This document shows, piece by piece, positions 26,801 to 34,184 of a stretch of 64,000 bases of DNA. The stretch comes from an uncultured Roseburia sp. (lineage in GTDB: Bacteria; Bacillota; Clostridia; Lachnospirales; Lachnospiraceae): contig CANONN010000004.1 of NCBI GenBank assembly GCA_947567625.1, positions 1 through 64,000 on the forward strand. The letters run 5' to 3'. A model generated the notes under the pieces. That model was given only the letters and a program-made list of their open reading frames with translations, made no database searches and was not told the origin of the DNA. Positions within the stretch are counted from its first letter, which is position 1; each line of letters begins with the position of its first letter. The position numbers were made by a program, and so were the translations under genes.

Positions 26801-26808
26801 CACAGTAA
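23803..26808 (+). CDS. Rhamnogalacturonan lyase, PL11, with duplicated C-terminal module
   Basis: A 1001-residue exported pectin-degrading enzyme resembling YesW/YesX, which cleave rhamnogalacturonan I by beta-elimination. The start is TTG, 6 nt after GGGAGG; an ATG at 23782 lies before the ribosome site. Residues 1-32 are a signal peptide (ending TAKAAA). The catalytic beta-propeller occupies about 35-690, with calcium-type loops DVDGDGQ, DLDGDGY, DVDNDGF and DFNNDGT. Two tandem modules of about 140 residues follow (about 708-850 and 855-1001), each starting with FDFG.GAVQDG and containing HYGSWNTGFGT; similar modules occur in rhamnogalacturonan acetylesterases. No other pectin genes are adjacent. 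Confidence 0.92.
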   Translation: MKRGKQKFISAALAVTLAAGCALQFPITAKAAAGSTRIMEQIDRGLIAIPKNYSDEATGMYLSWRLLGTESLADTRFDIYKNGAKIVSDYDGTNYTDTTNTNGADTSAVYQVVTAGKELTASDLAANTILVNGAPVTLTMTAESERSSYSESNCYGYFDIPLQIPADVSDSKAGNYSYTANDCSVGDVDGDGQYELIVKWDPSNSKDNSNTGYTGDVLFSCYEFDGTQLWANPINLGKNIRAGAHYTQFMVYDLDGDGYSEIVMKTAPGSKDANGNYVSAVGDTDVIKYTDNAADYRTSGGYLVSGPEFLTVFNGRTGAAMYTTDYTPPYTIASNWGDNYGNRGNRFLAGVGYFGNQDSNGRLLPSVVMCRGYYTMAYVVAYDWDGQKLTQRFYHQGTSNTASSLYGQGNHNLSVSDVDNDGFDEIVYGSAVLDHNGTVLSNTRLGHGDALHVSDFNNDGTIEAYQVHEDAAGYKNYGGDFWVPATGSHIYGTTASSDTGKGVMANIDDSYAAEHPNALSIGWNTSQAMAYDLYGNTIAARPTAGSRYMANSLVYWDGDLGRELLDDAILGKYDANTGSTNRFYFAKTGSMPITTNNSTKYNANLTADLFGDWREEIIGRVGNSLRVYISALNTDYKLTALMHDAQYRLGVATENVAYNMPPHTSYYIGSAALAYPGANYLAPAYGFTKMTTPFEEIADTVCDPEMHFDFGNGAVQDGYLAVTDADLYAPAKGYGFVTTNQAAMNRAPGEIVPGYENLYNDQINSVDYANMQFDVNLPNGIYLVKAHYGSWNTGFGTEFIIQGESSGKLFSTSAAIYQTYATVTNGKLTVVIAKGDKKYGGYINGLDITPAQTTYRFDFGDGAVQDGFTAVTSQSSYASEIGYGFLTSNQAAMTRAPGEIAPGYENLFGDQIFASDNALMEFAVDLPNGIYNVTVHYGSWNTGFGTKYTVEGAPSDVLAATTPAAYTVQTTIADGQLNLAIEKGKASFGGYISGLEISLAQ

Positions 26809-26869
26809 GTAACAAGTTCACTGTTGTCAGTGGGATGCACATAAGATTATATGCAGACTTAATTTTTGA

Positions 26870-26904
26870 GAAACAGCGCAGCAAACACTGCGCTGTTTCC
26901 TTTT
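26870..26904. terminator. Bidirectional terminator between PL11 and GH3 genes
   Basis: A perfect 12-bp stem (26870-26881 with 26888-26899, loop CAAACA) is followed by TTTTG on the plus strand and preceded by an A/T-rich stretch. It can serve both convergent genes. Confidence 0.85.
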
Positions 26905-26917
26905 GTCCTGTTTTAAT

Positions 26918-29335
26918 TTAATCTATTTTTAATATCAGTTCGAGCACTCTCCTGGCACATATCTCCATGTCGGCGCGGGTGAGGGCGCCCTGTTTCATGG
27001 ATTCCAAAAGCCTTTCCGGGAAACCGCATCCCATCTTGACGTCATTGCCAGCTTTCGTCTCTTTGTAGTGTTCCCCGGCAGTCCACCAGTCGGTGGTCAC
27101 CATGCCGTCAAACCCCCATTCGCCTCGCAAAATATCCTCCAAGAGCTCCCGGTTTTCGGAGGCCCGTTTTCCGTTAATGATATTGTAGGAGGACATGATA
27201 CTCCACGGTTTTGCCTCTTTTACAATGATCTCAAATGCTCTCAGATAGATCTCGCGGATGGCCCGCTCGGAAGCCCTGGAATCGCTGTTTTTGCGGTTGG
27301 TTTCTTTGTTGTTTAAGGCGAAGTGCTTTACCGTCGCAGCGATATGGTTGCTCTGGATGCCTCTTACCATAGCCGCGGCCAGTTTGCCAGTGAGCAGCGG
27401 GTCCTCAGAATAATATTCAAAATTCCTGCCGCAGAGCGGGCTGCGGTGAATGTTTACCGCCGGTGCCAGCCAGACGCCGATATTGTTTTCTTTCACCTCT
27501 TTGCCGGCGGCATCGCCGATCTGCTCGATCAGCGCTTCGTCCCAGGTGCAGGCCAGCATCGTGGCGCAGGGCCAGGCGGTGGTACAGACACCGCAGGCGG
27601 GGGCGATGCGCAGCCCCGCAGGGCCGTCAGCCGTCATAATGTTCGGCACGCCGTATGCCGGGAGATTGCCGTAGCCGAATGTGTTGGCAACGCCGGTATT
27701 GGGCTGTCCGCCCAAAAGCTCCGCCAGCTCCCGGTCAGAAAGTTGTTCCAGAAATGCGTCCATGGATATCGTGCCGCAGGCGACCTCTTCCAGTCTGCGT
27801 GTACCCTCTTTCGTGTCCCATATTTTACGGCGCGGCTGATAGGATACCTCCGGTGTCAGGCCGTCTACCGCGTCCAGTGTCTGACATGCGAGAACATTGG
27901 CGTCCGTGTCAAACGGTTTACCCGTCGGCAGCTTTTCACAGCTTCCGTCCGCTAACATCCTGCGCCGCAGACGGGTGGGAGCCATTTTCTCGGATAGCTG
28001 CCTTAGAATGATGTCTTTATCCGGCTGAAATACATAGTCGCTTTCTATCGTATCCCGCATATTGGTGCCCACATAGAAGTGATAGTCGCCCTGTTCCAGC
28101 ACATATGCGGATTTGGCAATTTTGCCTAAATCGTCATAAGAACCCATGTCTATGATGGCAAAATGAAGAATCAGCCGCTGTGTTTCGCCTGTTTTCAGCA
28201 GTCTGGTTTTGCCGAAAGCCGCCAGCGTTCTGGCGGGTTTTCCAAGCTTGCCTTGGGGAGCGCTGAAATATACCTGAACCACTTCGCGACCGGCCATGCC
28301 TCCCGTATTGCAGACATCTACGCCGACATATATCTCGCTGCCGCGTCGCCCTACGCTAAGTCTCGAGAGAGAGAACGACGTGTAGGAGAGGCCGAAGCCA
28401 AAGGGATAATTGACACATTCCGCGGCCTTGGGAATCGTCTCAAAATAGCGGTAGCCCACATAGATATCTTCCGTGTAGTCCACAAAAGATTCCGATTCAT
28501 GAAAATACCTGGTCGAGGGATAATCTTCCAGTCTTTTGGCGAACGTGTCCGCGAGTTTGCCGCAGGGGCTGGCATGTCCCAGCAAAAGCTCCGCCGCCGC
28601 CAGGCCGCCCTCGCTGCCGCCCTGCCAGGCCATGAGGACAGACTGGATAGCGGAATCATGGCGAAACCATTCGGTGTCTATGACGCCGCCGACATTGAGC
28701 ACGACGATCACTTTGGCAAACGTAACTTTTATGGTCTCCACCATTGCGGTTTCGGCCTCGGTCAGATAGAAATCCGACTCGGCAAACAGCGTTTGTGACA
28801 AGTCGGAAAGCTCGCCCTCTGCACCTGCAGGCCGTCCGTGGCTGGAGTCTCCCTGACTTTTGCGGTCCCATCCCTCACCGGAGAAACGGCAGATACTGAT
28901 GACGGCAGTATCCGTAAACGCTCTTGCCTTACGCACCAGCTCCGGCGGCACTTGCGGCTCCGCGGTCATGCCCGGCACGCGCCCCGACGCATATTGCGCT
29001 TCCACGTCTTTGCGGTAGTAATCCGCGAGCTCCTCAAAAAGGCTGACCTCGTCTCCTAGCATTTTTAGCCCGTCGTACAGATTGCGGGTATACGATACCG
29101 TTACGTCGCCGCTTCCGCCGCCGCCTTTTACATAGTCAAACGTAGCTTTTCCAAACAGCGCAAGGCGGCTGCCCTTTGCGAGCGGAAGCGCCGCCGCCTC
29201 ATTTTTAAGCAGCACCATACCTTCTCTGGCCGCTTTTTTGGATAACAGCAGATGCTCTTTGCAGGCTGTTATTCTGTGTCCGTCTCTTCCAAGCGGAAGC
29301 ATCGGCTGGTAGTTTGCTCTTGCCCATCTCTCCAT
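26918..29335 (-). CDS. GH3 beta-glucosidase, inverted domain order
   Basis: An 805-residue glycoside hydrolase family 3 enzyme, probably cytoplasmic because no signal peptide is seen. The domains are in the inverted order known from some ruminal and clostridial beta-glucosidases: the alpha/beta sandwich (about 35-320) and FnIII-like domain come first, and the TIM barrel (about 470-805) last. The nucleophile is the Asp in GMVTTDWW near residue 749; the substrate-binding KHF.LNN segment is upstream. The start at 29335 follows GGGAGGACAG; the longer frame lacks a ribosome site. It likely hydrolyses beta-glucosides or related oligosaccharides; the exact substrate is unknown. Confidence 0.93.
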   Translation of the reverse strand: MERWARANYQPMLPLGRDGHRITACKEHLLLSKKAAREGMVLLKNEAAALPLAKGSRLALFGKATFDYVKGGGGSGDVTVSYTRNLYDGLKMLGDEVSLFEELADYYRKDVEAQYASGRVPGMTAEPQVPPELVRKARAFTDTAVISICRFSGEGWDRKSQGDSSHGRPAGAEGELSDLSQTLFAESDFYLTEAETAMVETIKVTFAKVIVVLNVGGVIDTEWFRHDSAIQSVLMAWQGGSEGGLAAAELLLGHASPCGKLADTFAKRLEDYPSTRYFHESESFVDYTEDIYVGYRYFETIPKAAECVNYPFGFGLSYTSFSLSRLSVGRRGSEIYVGVDVCNTGGMAGREVVQVYFSAPQGKLGKPARTLAAFGKTRLLKTGETQRLILHFAIIDMGSYDDLGKIAKSAYVLEQGDYHFYVGTNMRDTIESDYVFQPDKDIILRQLSEKMAPTRLRRRMLADGSCEKLPTGKPFDTDANVLACQTLDAVDGLTPEVSYQPRRKIWDTKEGTRRLEEVACGTISMDAFLEQLSDRELAELLGGQPNTGVANTFGYGNLPAYGVPNIMTADGPAGLRIAPACGVCTTAWPCATMLACTWDEALIEQIGDAAGKEVKENNIGVWLAPAVNIHRSPLCGRNFEYYSEDPLLTGKLAAAMVRGIQSNHIAATVKHFALNNKETNRKNSDSRASERAIREIYLRAFEIIVKEAKPWSIMSSYNIINGKRASENRELLEDILRGEWGFDGMVTTDWWTAGEHYKETKAGNDVKMGCGFPERLLESMKQGALTRADMEICARRVLELILKID

Positions 29336-29527
29336 GTCTGTCCTCCCGTTTTGCGTTAAAGTCGTAAGAAATGATCCGTATGGATTGTCTTGTTCAATTA
29401 TAGCAAGTCGGGCGCCGGATGTCAAAAGGCAGGAGGCTTGCAAATTCCCGTGCTTTCCCGTATAATTGAAAAAAATCCCGGCATCGTGCGATGCGGGATG
29501 CGGAAGTTGTGGAGGAATGGAGAGAAA

Positions 29528-30013
29528 ATGGAATACATAGCGGCAGTTTCAAATATGGCGGACGCAATTTACAATGTTTTACATACGACGATTCAAACCA
29601 TATATCCCAAATATTATCCCCGAGAAGTGACGGATTTCTTTTGCCGGCATCACAGCAGGGCGCACATTGAGGATGGCATAGCGTCCGGCCATATGGGGGT
29701 ATTGGTGGACAGCGGTCATATCGTCGGCACGGGATGTTATGACGGGAATCATATCACGGGAGTATATGTGCTGCCGGACTACCAGAAGCGGGGCTGCGGC
29801 TCGATGATCATGGACTGCCTGGAGAGGGAGATCATGAAAGCGCACGATACCGTTGTCTTGGACGCTTCACTGGCAGCCGTAGTTCTGTATGAACACAGAG
29901 GCTATCAAACGGTGGGGCATGGCGTTTTTGAGCTGGAAAATGACGTGAAGCTGGTTTACGAGATTATGGAGAAAAAGCGAGGCGTGAACGATTCGCCGGC
30001 CGCTGAGATTTGA
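29528..30013 (+). CDS. GNAT-family N-acetyltransferase
   Basis: A 161-residue acetyl-CoA-dependent acetyltransferase of the GNAT fold. The acetyl-CoA loop is in VLPDYQKRGCGSMIMD (about residues 79-94), preceded by the strand ITGVYV. The C-terminal LYEHRGYQ segment is the usual GNAT end. The start has GGAGAGAAA upstream. The substrate is unknown. It is divergent from the GH3 gene and followed by tmk after 53 bp. Confidence 0.88.
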   Translation: MEYIAAVSNMADAIYNVLHTTIQTIYPKYYPREVTDFFCRHHSRAHIEDGIASGHMGVLVDSGHIVGTGCYDGNHITGVYVLPDYQKRGCGSMIMDCLEREIMKAHDTVVLDASLAAVVLYEHRGYQTVGHGVFELENDVKLVYEIMEKKRGVNDSPAAEI

Positions 30014-30066
30014 GGGAATTGTCTATCGTTAAGAAACAGGAAAAAGAACAGGGAGGAACAAACTAG

Positions 30067-30717
30067 ATGGGTGCAGCAAGAAATCAAGACCATACAAAGA
30101 GAGGGAAGTTCATTGCGTTTGAGGGGATCGATGGCAGCGGCAAGAGCACACAGATTAGACTTCTGCGCGAAAAGATGAAAGCGGAGGGGATGGGCTGCTA
30201 TACGACCATGGAGCCGACCGATTCGCCGATCGGTTCGCTGATTCACCAGATTATGACCGGACGCGTGAAAACGGACAACCGGGCGATCGCCGCGCTGTTT
30301 GCCGCCGACAGGCTCGATCATCTGCTCAATGATGTGAACGGGATTGTGCATAAAATAGACGAGGGAGTTACCGTCCTTACGGACCGCTATTATTTTTCTT
30401 CTTATGCTTATCACAGCGTGGACATGCCGATGGATTGGGTGATTAAGGCAAACGAGCAGAGCAGTCTGATCTTAAAGCCGACCGTGAATATTTTTATTGA
30501 TATCAGCCCCGATGTGGCGCTTGCGCGAATTGCAGAAAACAGATTCGAGCGGGAGTTATACGAGGAGAAATCCCGGCTGTTGCAGGTGCGTGAAAAATAC
30601 CTCGAGGCGTTTGAACGGTTAAAAGACGAGGAATGTGTCCTGACGGTGGACGGAAACAGAACCGAGCAGGAGATCGCGGACGAGATCTGGGAGAAAATAA
30701 CCGCATATCTCAAATAG
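30067..30717 (+). CDS. tmk: Thymidylate kinase
   Basis: It phosphorylates dTMP to dTDP. The 216-residue protein has the P-loop FEGIDGSGKST at about residues 18-28, the FAADR segment and the TDRYYFSSYAY lid-region motif. A short N-terminal extension (about 12 residues) precedes the first strand. The start at 30067 has GGGAGGAACAAAC upstream. DNA-replication neighbours usual for tmk, such as holB, are absent; the protein also resembles the tmk-like dTMP kinases found alone in clostridia. Confidence 0.93.
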   Translation: MGAARNQDHTKRGKFIAFEGIDGSGKSTQIRLLREKMKAEGMGCYTTMEPTDSPIGSLIHQIMTGRVKTDNRAIAALFAADRLDHLLNDVNGIVHKIDEGVTVLTDRYYFSSYAYHSVDMPMDWVIKANEQSSLILKPTVNIFIDISPDVALARIAENRFERELYEEKSRLLQVREKYLEAFERLKDEECVLTVDGNRTEQEIADEIWEKITAYLK

Positions 30718-30789
30718 GACAGGGCGGCACGTCATCACCATTTTCTTTTTTTCACATATACTATTTCAAAAACACAGCGGGGGCAATCT

Positions 30790-31260
30790 ATGTTTACCTT
30801 TCGCAAAATAAAACCTCTTTTCATCAGCATGGCGGTAAGCCTTGGGGCGGGACTTTTTAGCTGGCTGCTTGCCGGGAATCCCATGGAGCAGTACGGCAGT
30901 CTCTATCAGCCGCCATTATCGCCGCCCGGCTGGGTGTTTCCGGTCGTGTGGACGGCGCTGTATCTTTTGATGGGTATCGCCGCGTACCAGATCTACATAA
31001 CAAACCGGATGGGCAGAGAGGGAGCGCTGACGCTGTACGCGGTGCAGCTTTTGGTCAATATGGTCTGGCCGGTTCTTTTCTTTGGCTTTCAGGAATATTG
31101 GCTGGCGTTTCTCTGGCTGCTGCTGCTGTTGACGCTGATCTTTTTAACGATGAGAGAGTTCTGGCGGGTTAAGCCGCTGGCAGGGGCGCTGCTGCTGCCG
31201 TATTTTTTGTGGGTCATTTTTGCAGGCTATCTCAATCTTTTGATTGCGATCAATATGTGA
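30790..31260 (+). CDS. TspO/MBR family membrane protein
   Basis: A 156-residue five-helix membrane protein of the TspO/peripheral-benzodiazepine-receptor-like family. The hallmark PPLSPPGWVFPVVWTALY segment lies at residues 39-56, with MGIAAY after it and a conserved W and LFFGFQ in helix 3. Family members bind porphyrins and affect tetrapyrrole stress, but the role in anaerobes is unclear. It is preceded by a 72-bp gap and followed by the regulated DUF975 operon. Confidence 0.9.
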   Translation: MFTFRKIKPLFISMAVSLGAGLFSWLLAGNPMEQYGSLYQPPLSPPGWVFPVVWTALYLLMGIAAYQIYITNRMGREGALTLYAVQLLVNMVWPVLFFGFQEYWLAFLWLLLLLTLIFLTMREFWRVKPLAGALLLPYFLWVIFAGYLNLLIAINM

Positions 31261-31272
31261 AACGGGCCAAAC

Positions 31273-31311
31273 GTTAAGGCTATGTTAAGGTTTCTCTATT
31301 TCCTGGTTAAG
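31273..31311. promoter_or_regulatory. Three GTTAAG direct repeats, 11-bp phased
   Basis: GTTAAG occurs at 31273, 31284 and 31306, that is at offsets 0, 11 and 33. Helically phased direct repeats are typical of OmpR/PhoB-family operators. The last repeat overlaps the weak -35 (TGGTTA, 31304-31309) of a promoter with TATAGT at 31327-31332 and 17-bp spacing. I infer that the response regulator encoded two genes later activates its own operon here. Confidence 0.6.
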
Positions 31312-31332
31312 ATTTCCGCGATAAACTATAGT
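31304..31332 (+). promoter_or_regulatory. Weak -35 promoter of DUF975 operon
   Basis: TGGTTA, 17 bp, TATAGT. The poor -35 and the overlapping GTTAAG repeat suggest dependence on an activator. Confidence 0.5.
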
Positions 31333-31376
31333 GCAAAGGAAAGTAAATCTTGGAAATTTTGGAAGGAGGAATCATT

Positions 31377-32171
31377 ATGTGGACGAGAGAGGCGTTAAAG
31401 ACAAGAGCTAAGGAGCGCATGTCTTTCAATTATTGGCGTTGCGTACTGGTGGCGGTGATCGCAGTGCTCTTGATCGGAGGAGGTTATCTGGGAAGCGGCA
31501 CTGCCGCGGGGGCACGTCACGGCGGTATGGTGGGCGATTACGAATATGGCCTGCATGACGGGAGAGAGGCGCTGGAAGATGCGCGGGATGTGTTTGCGGA
31601 CTTGGGAGGCAGTTGGGACTCGGAAATGATGGTCGGCGTCCTGGTTATCATGCTGGTCGTCTTTCTCGTGGTATTTGCCGTCGTTTTTGCCGTGAGCCTG
31701 TTGCTCAACTGTTTTCTGTTCCATCCATTGTCGGTGGGCTGCAAGCGTTTCTTTTACCAGAATTTGAACGAAAAGGCACAGGTCAAGGAAATTTGCTTTA
31801 ATTTCGACTATTGCTATTTAAACGGCGTCAAAGTCATGTTTTTTAGGTGGCTCTATCAGTTTTTGTGGACACTGCTGTTTATAATTCCCGGGATTGTCAA
31901 ATCTTATGAATACAGGATGATACCGTATATTTTGGCGGAACAGCCGGATATTGACAAAGACGCGGCCTTTGCGATCAGCAGACAGATGATGGACGGCCAT
32001 AAGTGGAATGCGTTTGTGCTGGACTTGTCGTTTATCGGCTGGCAGCTGCTGAGCGTAGTGACCGTTGGCATCGTGGGAATTTTGTATGTCAATCCCTATG
32101 TGGAACAGACGGACGCAGCATTATACGAAGTCTTAAAAAGGAACTATAAGCAGATGGAGCAGACGCAATAG
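31377..32171 (+). CDS. DUF975 family membrane protein
   Basis: A 264-residue multi-helix membrane protein matching the DUF975 family: an N-terminal WTREALKTRAKERM amphipathic start, a helix near 20-40, a Gly/Asp-rich loop, then strong helices. The family's function is not established. The ATG at 31377 follows GGAAGGAGG; a frame starting at 31350 has no such site. A response regulator and kinase follow 30 bp later, so the protein may be the output or a co-sensor of that system (inference). Confidence 0.88.
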   Translation: MWTREALKTRAKERMSFNYWRCVLVAVIAVLLIGGGYLGSGTAAGARHGGMVGDYEYGLHDGREALEDARDVFADLGGSWDSEMMVGVLVIMLVVFLVVFAVVFAVSLLLNCFLFHPLSVGCKRFFYQNLNEKAQVKEICFNFDYCYLNGVKVMFFRWLYQFLWTLLFIIPGIVKSYEYRMIPYILAEQPDIDKDAAFAISRQMMDGHKWNAFVLDLSFIGWQLLSVVTVGIVGILYVNPYVEQTDAALYEVLKRNYKQMEQTQ

Positions 32172-32201
32172 AAACACGCGGTTGTGGAAAGGCGCACAGT
32201 T

Positions 32202-32891
32202 ATGGCATACACGGTTTTGGTGGCAGATGACGAAGAAGAAATTCGCTCGCTTCTGCGGTTATATCTGGAAAAGGACGGCTACAGGGTGCTTGAGGCGGCG
32301 GATGGGATTGCCGCCCGCGCCCTGCTAAAAAAAGAGGAGATTGATCTGGTTTTGCTCGATCTTATGATGCCGGGGTTAAACGGATATCAGGTGCTCCGAA
32401 AGCTCAGGGAGGAGAGCAATATCCCCGTGATGATACTCTCGGCCAAGAGTGCGGATGAGGACAAGATACTGGGGCTGGATTTGGGAGCGGACGACTATCT
32501 GGGCAAGCCGTTTAACCCTCTGGAGGCCATGGCGCGCATCAACTCCAATATCAGGCGCTTTTATTCGCTGGGAGCCAAAAAGGAAAAGGGAAAGGAGCTA
32601 AAGATCAGAGATTTGCGCCTGGACACCGAGGGATGCATGGTATATCGCGGCGATGCGGCAATTCATCTGACTTCCGTCGAGTACAAGCTGTTGCGCATGT
32701 TTATGGAACATCCGGGCAAGGTCTTTACCAAACAGCAGATCTATGAGGAGGGCTGGGGAGAAGAGTATGTGGTCGCGGACAATAACGTTATGGTCTGTAT
32801 CAGCAAGCTCCGCGCAAAGCTCTCGGCGGACAGTGACGCTTACATCAAGACCGTGCGCGGGCTGGGGTATCGGATGGAGAAAGATCAATGA
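32202..32891 (+). CDS. OmpR-family response regulator
   Basis: A 229-residue DNA-binding response regulator. The receiver domain shows the acidic DDEEE patch, the phospho-acceptor Asp in LVLLDLMMPG, and the Lys in GKPFNP. The C-terminal winged helix includes LTSVEYKLLRMFMEHPG and TVRGLGYR. The start at 32202 is preceded by GGAAAGG. The kinase gene overlaps its stop by 4 bp (ATGA), so they form one unit. Likely targets include the GTTAAG repeats upstream of the operon. Confidence 0.96.
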   Translation: MAYTVLVADDEEEIRSLLRLYLEKDGYRVLEAADGIAARALLKKEEIDLVLLDLMMPGLNGYQVLRKLREESNIPVMILSAKSADEDKILGLDLGADDYLGKPFNPLEAMARINSNIRRFYSLGAKKEKGKELKIRDLRLDTEGCMVYRGDAAIHLTSVEYKLLRMFMEHPGKVFTKQQIYEEGWGEEYVVADNNVMVCISKLRAKLSADSDAYIKTVRGLGYRMEKDQ

Positions 32892-34084
32892 GCGATAAAA
32901 ATAATCTCAGACGCTATCTGATGAAGCATTTTCTGGTGGCCGTGTTTTTTGTGGGCATTGCCGAGATTGCGCTCAATTACCTGTTTCGGACCTTGGTCTA
33001 CCCCGCGTTGGACCATTTCTTTGGATTGCAGCAGGTTTGGGAGGATGTCGGGTTATCCCAGGCGCTTATGCTGGCGCTGCAAAGTATCGTGGTATTTTTG
33101 ATAAACAGGCTGACGGTGCTTTTTCCGGGAGCGCTTGGCCAATATCTGGAAAATCAGATTGCCTCACAGATGGAAGGCAGCATTTTTCACTATTTGCAGA
33201 GCTATCTGGCCGACTACACGCCGCTTGAGGCGCGCCTTATGACGACCGTGTTTGTGCTGTTTCTGGCAGCGCTGCTTTTGCTTTGGCTGCTGCCATATAT
33301 TCTGGCCGCAGCCTCTTTTGGCGCTGTGGTTTCCCGCAAGGTGACGGAGCTTGAGGAGGAGCAGCGGCAGAGGCAGGCGGCATACGAGAGGCAGCGCAAT
33401 CTGCTGCTGTCCGACGTGGCGCATGATCTGAAAACGCCGATGACGACTGTTGTGGGCTATGCACATGCGCTTCTTCATGAAGATGTGGCGAATCCAGGGC
33501 AGCAGAGGGAATATCTAAAGGCGATTTACCGGAAATCCATACAGATGAACGAACTGATTTTGTTACTGTTTGAGTATGTCAAATTGGACAGCGAGGGATT
33601 TGCCCTGAAAATAGAGGATGTGGACGCGGCGGAGTGTGTGCGGGAAACCGCGGCGGCGATGTACGCGGACTTTGAGGACGACGGCATGACGTTTCTCGCC
33701 GATATACCGGAGGACAGAGTCGCGCTGCCGCTCGATATGCTGCAATTTACACGCGCGTTGACCAACCTATTGGTCAATGCCAGAAAGCACAATCCAAGGG
33801 GGACGACGGTTGGCGTGGAGATGACGGAAATGGGACAGGAGGTGGAAGTGCGCGTGTGGGACAGCGGTGAGCCGATAGCAGAAGAGATAGCAGCCCACCT
33901 GTTTGACCCGTTTGTGCAGGGAGATGCTTCGAGGAGAAGCAAAAACGGCAGCGGGCTCGGTCTTAGCATCACCAGGAAAATAATTGAGATGCACGGCGGA
34001 GAGGTATCGTTGATACAAGATAATCTGCCGCCGGGAAAAACGAAAGAATTTGTCATCACGCTGCCAAAGAAGAGAGAATATTAG
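32888..34084 (+). CDS. Sensor histidine kinase (VanS-like layout)
   Basis: A 398-residue membrane kinase. Hydrophobic segments lie near residues 13-35, 55-80 and 118-140. The H-box is SDVAHDLKTPMTTVVGY, followed by an N-box (LVNARKHNP), a DSG G1 box and a GSGLGLSI G2 box. It should phosphorylate the regulator encoded immediately upstream. The extracellular part between the helices is short, suggesting a signal within or near the membrane, as for envelope-stress kinases; this is inference. Confidence 0.95.
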   Translation: MSDKNNLRRYLMKHFLVAVFFVGIAEIALNYLFRTLVYPALDHFFGLQQVWEDVGLSQALMLALQSIVVFLINRLTVLFPGALGQYLENQIASQMEGSIFHYLQSYLADYTPLEARLMTTVFVLFLAALLLLWLLPYILAAASFGAVVSRKVTELEEEQRQRQAAYERQRNLLLSDVAHDLKTPMTTVVGYAHALLHEDVANPGQQREYLKAIYRKSIQMNELILLLFEYVKLDSEGFALKIEDVDAAECVRETAAAMYADFEDDGMTFLADIPEDRVALPLDMLQFTRALTNLLVNARKHNPRGTTVGVEMTEMGQEVEVRVWDSGEPIAEEIAAHLFDPFVQGDASRRSKNGSGLGLSITRKIIEMHGGEVSLIQDNLPPGKTKEFVITLPKKREY

Positions 34085-34109
34085 ATTACTGACAAGCCAG
34101 ATCATTCTA

Positions 34110-34138
34110 TTGTTTGTGGCCTGCCGATTTGTTATAAT
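34110..34138 (+). promoter_or_regulatory. Promoter for MoxR ATPase gene
   Basis: TTGTTT (34110-34115), 17 bp, then TATAAT (34133-34138) with a TG extension. It is 47 bp upstream of the start codon. Confidence 0.65.
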
Positions 34139-34184
34139 CAAGTAAATATCTTGAGGACAAATTACTGTATAGAGGAGGCAGGCT

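Noticed and set aside
30067-30717. tmk as part of a toxin or phage module
   Set aside because: The sequence is an ordinary thymidylate kinase and neighbours are housekeeping or membrane genes.
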